The notes under the pieces are model-generated. The model made no database searches, had not been told where the DNA came from, and saw nothing but the letters and a program-made list of their open reading frames with translations. A stretch of DNA of 9,639 nt from an uncultured Alphaproteobacteria bacterium (GTDB taxonomy: Bacteria > Pseudomonadota > Alphaproteobacteria > CAAHEQ01 > UBA3637), in NCBI GenBank assembly GCA_947305835.1, contig CAMZEQ010000017.1, positions 1-9,639 of the forward strand. The letters run 5' to 3'. Position 1 is the first letter of the stretch, and every line of letters starts with the position of its first letter. Shown in pieces: positions 1 through 5,801 of the stretch. The position numbers were made by a program, and so were the translations under genes.

Positions 1-1427
1 TTGGCGTCAATATCAAAGCTGACTTCAATTTGTGGCATTCCGCGTGGTGCAGGGGGGATGCCCACCAAGTCAAATTGACCGAGCAATTTGTTATCACGGG
101 CAATTTCACGTTCACCCTGGAACACACGAATTGTCACAGCCGTTTGACCATCTTCGGCGGTTGAGAACACCTGGGATTTTTTTGTCGGAATCGTCGTGTT
201 TCGATCAATCAAACGTGTGAATACGCCACCCAATGTTTCAATACCCAAAGACAAAGGCGTCACATCTAACAATAACACGTCTTTGACGTCACCTTTTAAG
301 ACCCCGCCTTGAATCGCGGCACCCATGGCAACCACTTCATCCGGGTTCACGCCTTTATGGGGTTCACGTCCAAAGAAGTCTTGGACCAATTTTTGAACGG
401 CCGGCATACGGGTCATACCACCCACCAAGATGACTTCATCCACTTGATTCTTGGAAAGTCCCGCATCCTTTAACGCTTTTTCCATCGGTCCTTTGGTGCG
501 TTCCAATAAATCTTCTACCAAGCTTTCCAATTTGGCGCGCGTCATGGACACATTCAAGTGTTTCGGACCGGTAGCATCAGCGGTAATAAAGGGCAAGTTA
601 ATGTCTGTTTGATTGGAACTGGACAATTCAATCTTGGCTTTTTCGGCAGCTTCTTTCAAGCGTTGCAAAGCCATGCGGTCTTCGCGCAAGTCGATACCGT
701 TTTCTTTTTTGAATTCATCGGCCAAATAATCCATGATACGGGCATCAAAGTCTTCACCACCCAAGAAGGTATCCCCATTGGTGGATTTAACTTCAAAAAC
801 GCCATCACCGATTTCCAAAATGGATACATCGAAAGTACCGCCACCCAAGTCATATACAGCAATTGTACCGGATTTTTTCTGATCCATACCATAGGCCAAG
901 GCAGCTGCAGTCGGTTCATTGATAATACGCAAGACGTTCAATCCGGCAATTTTACCGGCATCTTTTGTGGCTTGACGTTGGCTGTCATCAAAGTAAGCCG
1001 GTACTGTAATAATGGCTTCTGTCACTTTTTCGCCCAAATAAGCTTCAGCATCTTCTTTTAATTTTTGTAAAACGAAAGCGGAAACTTGACTGGGGGCATA
1101 TTTTTTACCATCCACTTCTACCCAAGCATCTCCATTTTCACCGGAAATAATTTTATAAGGGACCATGCCTTTATCTTTGGTCACCATTTTATCATCAAAG
1201 CGGCGACCGATAAGACGCTTGATAGAATATAAGGTTCCTTGCGGATTGGTCACAGCTTGACGTTTGGCGGGTTGTCCGACCAAGCGTTCCCCTTTACTTG
1301 TAAAGGCAACAATAGACGGTGTTGTTCTGGCACCTTCACGGTTTTCCAAAACCTTGGCGTCTTTACCATCCATAATGCACATACATGAATTGGTTGTTCC
1401 TAAGTCAATACCTAAAATTTTACTCAT
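1..1427 (-). CDS. dnaK: Molecular chaperone DnaK (Hsp70), N-terminal 475 residues, 3' end outside window
   Basis: This is the cytosolic ATP-dependent Hsp70 chaperone, which folds and holds proteins with DnaJ and GrpE. Seen in the sequence: it opens MSKILGIDLGTTNS, with the phosphate-1 loop at residues 7-14. DLGGGTFD is at about 193-200, and the third Hsp70 signature, with VGGMTRMP, is at about 335-342. The interdomain linker VLLLDV is at about 384-389, where allosteric coupling occurs. The window therefore holds the whole ATPase domain, the linker and the first part of the substrate-binding beta domain. About 160 C-terminal residues are expected beyond base 1 (E. coli DnaK has 638). The start is supported by an AAGGAG ribosome binding site at 1435-1440, 7 nt upstream of the ATG. 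All signature residues are intact. The adjacent dnaJ expected in many genomes would lie to the left and is not visible. Confidence 0.98.
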   Translation of the reverse strand, partial: MSKILGIDLGTTNSCMCIMDGKDAKVLENREGARTTPSIVAFTSKGERLVGQPAKRQAVTNPQGTLYSIKRLIGRRFDDKMVTKDKGMVPYKIISGENGDAWVEVDGKKYAPSQVSAFVLQKLKEDAEAYLGEKVTEAIITVPAYFDDSQRQATKDAGKIAGLNVLRIINEPTAAALAYGMDQKKSGTIAVYDLGGGTFDVSILEIGDGVFEVKSTNGDTFLGGEDFDARIMDYLADEFKKENGIDLREDRMALQRLKEAAEKAKIELSSSNQTDINLPFITADATGPKHLNVSMTRAKLESLVEDLLERTKGPMEKALKDAGLSKNQVDEVILVGGMTRMPAVQKLVQDFFGREPHKGVNPDEVVAMGAAIQGGVLKGDVKDVLLLDVTPLSLGIETLGGVFTRLIDRNTTIPTKKSQVFSTAEDGQTAVTIRVFQGEREIARDNKLLGQFDLVGIPPAPRGMPQIEVSFDIDA

Positions 1428-1458
1428 TTTTTTGCTCCTTTTTTATTATTGTGAACAA

Positions 1459-1487
1459 TATATGGGTCATACAATTGTATTTTGCAA
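1459..1487 (-). promoter_or_regulatory. Candidate sigma-32 (RpoH) heat-shock promoter of dnaK
   Basis: On the minus strand, TTGCAAA (1481-1487) is followed after 14 nt by CCCATATA (1459-1466). This resembles the RpoH consensus (CTTGAAA, 11-16 nt, CCCCATnT). It would start transcription near 1452, giving a leader of about 25 nt that contains the AAGGAG site. A heat-shock promoter is expected for dnaK. The spacer contains a perfect 12-bp palindrome, ATACAATTGTAT (1469-1480). The match is by eye and imperfect, since the C before TTG is replaced by G. Confidence 0.6.
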
Positions 1488-1554
1488 CCATAAAAATTCA
1501 TTTTTCTTGATTTTTTTAATTTTTTTTGCTACATCAGAGGTATCATCAAATTTT

Positions 1555-1558
1555 GGAG
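1555..1558 (+). promoter_or_regulatory. Ribosome binding site that fixes the cyclase start
   Basis: GGAG lies 6 nt upstream of the ATG at 1565. The in-frame ATG 13 codons further upstream (1526) has no comparable purine-rich site: it is preceded by a T-rich tract. The extra residues it would add (MLHQRYHQILEIK) do not resemble a leader. The downstream start is therefore preferred. Confidence 0.75.
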
Positions 1559-1564
1559 ATAAAA

Positions 1565-3133
1565 ATGTGGCAACAGATTTTAGATATATGGAAAAGTCAA
1601 TTTTTGCATTATGGAACTGAAAGTATCGGTTATTTGGTTGCGGGAATTTGTTTCAGTTTATTTTATGCCCGTGGAACGCAACAAAGGCGCTTTCACTTAT
1701 TGGGGCGGGGGTGTCGTTTGTTGGCCTATGGCGGATTTATAATGATTATTTTGCCGGCTTTAAAATTAATGAATCCGCAATTTGAAATACCTGAAAAAAA
1801 TTACCACATTCTGATTTCTTTGGTCATTTCTGTTGCGACGGCATTTTTATGGTCCAGCTTATTTGTCCAAAATTTATCCAAAAAACATGTTTGGGGATTG
1901 GTGATTGGTTTGTCCTTCATTCAATCTTTGGTATTTATTCCTTTGGCTTATCTTTTCCCGAATTTAAATTTGGAATATTATTTATTGGCTTTTGCGTGGT
2001 TGATTATGGGGATTCAGTTTCACAGTTTGCAGACAGCCGGAAAGGCATCTTTATTCAACATGGTCGGGGATTGCTTAATTCTGCTTTGCCTTTTGTATTT
2101 ATTAAGGTTATGGCATTTGATTCCCGTTTCGGGGATGTTACCGACCATTTTATTTGGTCTTTTAAGTGTGGCGATTATTCTGGCACAATTAAGATTTATG
2201 CAGGTCAATTGTGCGAATTTGGATGAACAATTGGATTTTGAAAAAAAACGTCGAACTCTTTTTTGGGATATTGCACCTTTTCCGATTTTGGTTTCCAAGT
2301 TATTGGATGATACCATTTTATATATTAATCCGGTGGCCCGAGATGTTCTTAAAATTTCACCGGAGGATATATCTTCGTTTCGTTTGACGGATTATTTCGC
2401 GGATTCTGGCAAACGCAATGAATTGGTTGAAAAAGTGCGCGCAAGCCATATTTTGGACAGTTTTGAGGTTGAAATGCGTTCGCCGCGCTCAGGCGAAAAT
2501 TTATGGTTGGATTTATCGGCACGCGTTGTGGAATTGGATGGCGAGCTGGCACTTTATATTAACTTACATAACGTGACCGAACAAAAACAAACTGAAGAAA
2601 AACTTTTCCAACAAGCATCCACAGATACTCTGACAGGGCTTTACAATCGCCGCCAATTTGAAACGATGGTGGGACAGGCGATTGCTTCTGCCAAACGCTA
2701 TCAAACACCCTATTGCGTCATGATGAGTGATATCGACCATTTTAAGGCGGTCAATGATACTTATGGCCATGAATCGGGGGATATTGTTTTAAAGGAAGTG
2801 GCAAATTTAATGAAAAAAACTTTTCGTTCATCTGATATCATCGGACGGTTCGGGGGTGAAGAATTTATTGTTTTCTTTACAAACACAAATATTGATGGGG
2901 CCAAAGTTGCAGCTGAAAATTTCCGACAAGCGGTCGAACAGACACCTATCATCGCGGAAGGAAGGCCCATTCAAGTGACTATCAGTTTGGGCTTAACGGA
3001 TTCACAAAATCATGATTTAATGCTGTTAACTAAAGAAGCTGATGTGGCACTTTACTATTCCAAAGAACATGGACGTAATCAGCTGACCGTTTATACATCT
3101 GAATTATTGAATCAAGGAACACAAAATCAATGA
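1565..3133 (+). CDS. Membrane-bound PAS-GGDEF diguanylate cyclase
   Basis: Predicted to make c-di-GMP from two GTP at the inner membrane. The 522-residue protein has three parts. Residues 1 to about 212 hold roughly seven hydrophobic helices (first about 20-36, last about 186-208). A PAS-like sensor domain spans about 229-345, starting near FWDIAPFP and ending near HNVTEQK. A full GGDEF domain spans about 350-512. The active-site motif is GGEEF (430-434), the active variant of GGDEF. The metal-binding Asp is D389 in SDIDHFK. An inhibitory I-site RxxD (RSSD, 421-424) sits exactly five residues before GGEEF, so product inhibition is expected. I did not recognise a named sensor family for the membrane region, so the stimulus is unknown. 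The stop codon overlaps the start of the ftsB-like gene (ATGA). Function is certain at domain level; the signal and targets are not visible. Confidence 0.93.
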   Translation: MWQQILDIWKSQFLHYGTESIGYLVAGICFSLFYARGTQQRRFHLLGRGCRLLAYGGFIMIILPALKLMNPQFEIPEKNYHILISLVISVATAFLWSSLFVQNLSKKHVWGLVIGLSFIQSLVFIPLAYLFPNLNLEYYLLAFAWLIMGIQFHSLQTAGKASLFNMVGDCLILLCLLYLLRLWHLIPVSGMLPTILFGLLSVAIILAQLRFMQVNCANLDEQLDFEKKRRTLFWDIAPFPILVSKLLDDTILYINPVARDVLKISPEDISSFRLTDYFADSGKRNELVEKVRASHILDSFEVEMRSPRSGENLWLDLSARVVELDGELALYINLHNVTEQKQTEEKLFQQASTDTLTGLYNRRQFETMVGQAIASAKRYQTPYCVMMSDIDHFKAVNDTYGHESGDIVLKEVANLMKKTFRSSDIIGRFGGEEFIVFFTNTNIDGAKVAAENFRQAVEQTPIIAEGRPIQVTISLGLTDSQNHDLMLLTKEADVALYYSKEHGRNQLTVYTSELLNQGTQNQ

Positions 3134-3414
3134 GACATATTTTTCATGTTATTCCGGCCTTATGCATTTTGATAAGTGTTTATTTCGGGTATCACGGAAT
3201 ATACGGGAATCATGGTCTTTTGCGGTTGAAACAGTTGAATATTGAAGTATCCGAGGCTCAACAAAATTTAATGAATTTGAAGGCGGAAGTTTCTGATTTA
3301 AAAATTAAGGTTGATGCAATTAAAATGGGTTCACGTGATTTGATTGAAGAAGAGTTATTGCGCGTTTTAAATATGGGCCAAGCGGATGATTTAGTTGTGT
3401 TGGATGCCCAATAG
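3130..3414 (+). CDS. ftsB: FtsB/DivIC-type septum formation initiator
   Basis: Small bitopic divisome protein, probably the FtsB partner of FtsL and FtsQ that helps activate septal peptidoglycan synthesis. The 94-residue product has a short cytoplasmic N-terminus and one TM helix (about 5-21). A YGNHGLL turn (25-31) follows, as is typical of alphaproteobacterial members, then a heptad-rich coiled coil (about 33-66). The C-terminal segment DLIEEELLRVLNMGQADDLVVL (70-91) matches the family's periplasmic end. Length is normal for the family. Its ATG shares the ATGA tetranucleotide with the cyclase stop and no separate promoter is evident, so it is probably translated by coupling. In many alphaproteobacteria this gene lies beside eno and pdhA; here it follows a GGDEF gene. 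The last 24 bp overlap an opposite-strand gene. Confidence 0.85.
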   Translation: MRHIFHVIPALCILISVYFGYHGIYGNHGLLRLKQLNIEVSEAQQNLMNLKAEVSDLKIKVDAIKMGSRDLIEEELLRVLNMGQADDLVVLDAQ

Positions 3415-3786
3415 GTGACGAAGTGACAGGGCTCTCATTTTTTGTTTGTCTTTCCATGTTTCCTCTTGCAATTGCAGATCATTTAAAAAATCTGTCTGAT
3501 GCATTTTTCGTTTGACCATCAACCGCTCTTTTTTTTCAATGCGTCTTCTTTGGATTAAGTCTGCTAAATCTGTGGCAAAAAGCGAGCCGTTCATTTGATA
3601 ATGTTCCAATGCCCATTTCTTTTTATAAGGGACAAAATATAAATACCCTTGAGATGAAACATTTTCACGATTGATATGATTGACTTGAATATATTCGGGA
3701 TGTGTCATTTCACCGGTTGTTTTCCAAATATCTACTTTTGGGGGAGAGTTTCTGTCTGTTCGATATACAATGTATTTCACTTGCAT
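3391..3786 (-). CDS. Hypothetical basic protein, 131 aa, coupled to the AmpG-like permease
   Basis: I do not recognise this protein. It has no signal peptide or TM helix and is probably cytoplasmic. Residues 1 to about 70 look beta-rich and aromatic (for example YIVYRTDR near the start and GYLYFVPYKKKW in the middle). Residues about 71-128 are highly charged and probably helical (QRRRIEKKERLMVKRK). Its ATG lies inside the last codons of the permease gene (10-bp overlap). The only upstream purine tract is AAAGAAAAAA, not a real Shine-Dalgarno, so translation probably depends on ribosomes finishing the permease. Its 3' end overlaps ftsB on the other strand by 24 bp. Reality is supported by the coupling, the lack of any other gene in the roughly 360-bp gap, and a plausible composition. 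It could still be a fast-evolving remnant. Confidence 0.6.
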   Translation of the reverse strand: MQVKYIVYRTDRNSPPKVDIWKTTGEMTHPEYIQVNHINRENVSSQGYLYFVPYKKKWALEHYQMNGSLFATDLADLIQRRRIEKKERLMVKRKMHQTDFLNDLQLQEETWKDKQKMRALSLRHLLGIQHN

Positions 3787-4994
3787 GTTTTTTCTTTAAA
3801 TAAAGTTTTCGATTTGGAAATGATAATTAAAGCGGGAATCATCAATAATCCCGTGAACATGAAATAATTTATCCATCCCATTTCGGATGCTAAAAATCCA
3901 CTGGTTGTTCCCAACAAAGTTAATGGAACCATGGTCAAAGCATTTAAAAAGGCATACTGAGTGGCGGAAAATTGTCGGGAACATAAAGTTGATAAAAACA
4001 CCGTCCAAATGGCACTGCCCATACCGCCGATGATATTATCAAAGACGATAACAATTAAAAATAAGGGAATGCTGGGGCCTACGGCGGCCAATCCCGCAAA
4101 AGCAAAACTGGTGAGAACTTCAATGCCTCCCAACCAAAATAACAAGGGTTTGAATTTAAATTTTTTAATAATGTAACCCCCGCAAAAAATACCCAAAGTT
4201 GTGATAATTGAACCAAATGTTGCGGACACCATCGCAATTTGATTTTTGGTGAAACCGACATCATAATAAAACGGATAGGCCATTTTGCCGAGCATACCGT
4301 TACACAATTTGTAAAGGACAATGAAGCAACATAAAAGTAATAAATTTTGACGCACACAAAAATCTTTAAAAGGTTTGACGACCATCGTATCAAAATTGGC
4401 CGGTACATTATCTTGCTTTCCTTCTTTAATAAAAGGGACAGATAAAACACCCACTAAAATAATTAAAGTGGCGATTTGGTATACCAAGGACCATGATAAA
4501 ATGCCTGATAGCGCAATCATACCGGCTGTAGCGGCAAAATAGCCGATTCTATTGCCAAAGTGAAACAGAACGGTTCCATTTGTCAGATCATCCCCTTTTA
4601 ATGTGTCAATACGTAAACCATCCACGGTCATTTCTTGACTAGCACCACAAAAGCCCACTAAAAATGCACAGAAAAACAAGGCCATGACATCTTCATTGGG
4701 TGTGAGTGTGGACATTCCTAAAAGGCCCAATATAATACCCAGTTGCCAAAACAAACACCACACTTTTTTGCGTCCCACAATTTTGGCAAAAGGTAAATTG
4801 ATTCTATCCACAAAGGGGGCCCATAAAAATTTCAAACAATAAGGTAAAGTGACGGCCGCAAATACTCCTACAGCTTTCAAATCTAAACCACTTTGCGTGG
4901 CCCAAAGCATCAGTAAACCACCAATCAAATTAATGGGTGCTTGAACGGAAATACCTAATCCCAAAAAGGGCAAAGTCTTTTTGTTGATCATCAT
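3777..4994 (-). CDS. ampG: AmpG-like MFS permease (muropeptide transporter family)
   Basis: Predicted inner-membrane proton-driven permease of the PAT/AmpG group, whose best-known member imports anhydromuropeptides for cell-wall recycling. The 405-residue protein is hydrophobic throughout, with about 12 TM helices. AmpG-type blocks are LPYCLKFLWAPFVDR (50-64), GRKKVW (74-79) and SQEMTVDGLRID (119-130). These include the loop 2-3 Asp-Arg expected in MFS proteins. It is shorter than E. coli AmpG (491 residues, with extra C-terminal helices) but a usual length for alphaproteobacterial homologues. I chose the ATG at 4994 because AGGAG (5002-5006) lies 7 nt upstream and the candidate promoter lies within the 30-codon in-frame extension back to 5084. 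Related SLC33-type acetyl-CoA permeases share some motifs, so the substrate is uncertain. No ampC or ampR is nearby. Confidence 0.75.
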   Translation of the reverse strand: MMINKKTLPFLGLGISVQAPINLIGGLLMLWATQSGLDLKAVGVFAAVTLPYCLKFLWAPFVDRINLPFAKIVGRKKVWCLFWQLGIILGLLGMSTLTPNEDVMALFFCAFLVGFCGASQEMTVDGLRIDTLKGDDLTNGTVLFHFGNRIGYFAATAGMIALSGILSWSLVYQIATLIILVGVLSVPFIKEGKQDNVPANFDTMVVKPFKDFCVRQNLLLLCCFIVLYKLCNGMLGKMAYPFYYDVGFTKNQIAMVSATFGSIITTLGIFCGGYIIKKFKFKPLLFWLGGIEVLTSFAFAGLAAVGPSIPLFLIVIVFDNIIGGMGSAIWTVFLSTLCSRQFSATQYAFLNALTMVPLTLLGTTSGFLASEMGWINYFMFTGLLMIPALIIISKSKTLFKEKTCK

Positions 4995-5016
4995 ATTAAA
5001 TCTCCTTTTGATATCC

Positions 5017-5045
5017 CTTATACTCTTTTTTATGCTGTTTGTCAT
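5017..5045 (-). promoter_or_regulatory. Sigma-70-type promoter of the AmpG-like permease
   Basis: On the minus strand, ATGACA (5040-5045) and TATAAG (5017-5022) are separated by 17 nt. Each box has 5 of 6 consensus bases. Transcription would begin near 5010, just ahead of the AAAAGGAG site, giving a very short leader of about 16 nt. A start here rules out the longer in-frame reading back to 5084. Confidence 0.6.
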
Positions 5046-5077
5046 TATTTTTTTATTGCGCGCGACCTCGGAATAAC

Positions 5078-5106
5078 TTGACAAAATATCATTTTAAGGT
5101 TATAAT
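5078..5106 (+). promoter_or_regulatory. Perfect consensus sigma-70 promoter of the metalloprotease gene
   Basis: TTGACA (5078-5083), a 17-nt spacer, then TATAAT (5101-5106): both boxes and the spacing match the sigma-70 optimum exactly. The predicted start is near 5113, about 17 nt before the ATG. It diverges from the permease promoter, and 32 bp separate the two -35 boxes. That gap includes an alternating GCGCGCG island (5058-5064) that stands out in AT-rich DNA. Confidence 0.85.
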
Positions 5107-5129
5107 CTATAAAGTTTTCAGGAAAAGGT

Positions 5130-5801
5130 ATGATGACACAAAAAATTGGAATTATTGCACAAGAAGGAACGAATCCTGCCTTTGTTCATGGGACATACCA
5201 TGTTGTTAATAACTTGTTAAATTCTTGTGATAATGCGGGAAGGTATCAAGTTTTTGAAGTTAAAAATATTGTTCCCTTTGTACGTCCTTTAATTCAAAAA
5301 GGAATTCAACAGGCTATTTCAGAGGAACGTTATACTCAAAGAGGATATCGTCAAATCAATGCCGAACCTATTATGAATGGTATGTTGGAATATTCTGCTG
5401 CTCATCCCGATACAGAATTAGTAATGGTAATGAATGATAGCATTTATGCTTCTGATTTAAATTATTTTTTGGGTGTTAATCGTAAATGTCTTTCTCGGTT
5501 GGGATATTTGTTGAATACGACAATCATTTCTTGTGGTAAAAATAGTCCTTTTGAAATGGATCCGTTGACTTTTCAAACAGTTTTGATGCATGAATTAGGG
5601 CATCGTTTTGGGGCGACAGACCATCAAAATAGGAACCCAGGTGAGTTATATGATTATAAACAGTTGGGAACGCATTGCACAACACCGGGTTGCATTATGA
5701 ATGTAGCCAATTCTTTGCGTGATGGTCAGTTGGCGGCACGTCGGCGTGCAACATATTGCTCTGCTTGTTTGCGTGCGATGAAAAAGGAATTTTCCCGTTA
5801 A
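5130..5801 (+). CDS. Archaemetzincin-like (M54) zinc metalloprotease with altered zinc site
   Basis: Predicted zinc-dependent peptidase. The 223-residue protein has no signal peptide or TM helix, so it is probably cytoplasmic. It carries HELGHRFG (154-161), the metzincin HExxHxxG core with catalytic Glu155. Further on are C183, C188, M190 (a CxxxxCxM block) and C210-x-x-C213. That CxxxxCxM plus CxxC set is the hallmark of archaemetzincins, where Met is the Met-turn and the cysteines bind a second zinc. In the family, His-Cys directly follows HExxHxxGxx. Here the next residues are D164-H165, and an HC pair occurs only at 182-183, suggesting an 18-residue insertion. The third zinc ligand is therefore unclear (D164, H165 or H182). 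AGGA (5120-5123) serves either of two adjacent ATGs (5130 and 5133). Archaemetzincins are best known in archaea and animals, so transfer is possible. The substrate is unknown. Confidence 0.75.
   Translation: MMTQKIGIIAQEGTNPAFVHGTYHVVNNLLNSCDNAGRYQVFEVKNIVPFVRPLIQKGIQQAISEERYTQRGYRQINAEPIMNGMLEYSAAHPDTELVMVMNDSIYASDLNYFLGVNRKCLSRLGYLLNTTIISCGKNSPFEMDPLTFQTVLMHELGHRFGATDHQNRNPGELYDYKQLGTHCTTPGCIMNVANSLRDGQLAARRRATYCSACLRAMKKEFSR

Noticed and set aside
558..1061. Long open frame on the plus strand opposite dnaK (167 codons)
   Set aside because: It is a mirror of the strongly conserved dnaK coding strand. Antisense open frames of this kind are a known by-product of dnaK codon use, and the product has no recognisable family.
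1526..1564. Longer N-terminus for the cyclase
   Set aside because: No ribosome binding site precedes 1526, whereas GGAG is well placed for the ATG at 1565.
1264..1620. Plus-strand open frame spanning the dnaK start and the intergenic region
   Set aside because: It crosses the dnaK 5' end, its promoter and the poly-T tract, and runs into the cyclase start in another frame. The composition is dominated by the T-rich spacer.
1849..2226. Alternative-frame open frame inside the cyclase
   Set aside because: It lies entirely within the cyclase membrane region and has no independent start signals or family resemblance.
3415..3433. GTGAC-GAA-GTGAC direct repeat just after the ftsB stop, considered as a regulatory site
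   Set aside because: It is a single short repeat within the coding sequence of the opposite-strand hypothetical gene and has no partner elsewhere that I could see.
4995..5084. 30-codon N-terminal extension of the AmpG-like permease
   Set aside because: It would overlap the predicted promoter of its own gene and the protease -35 box. A good AGGAG precedes the ATG at 4994, and the family starts close to the first TM helix.
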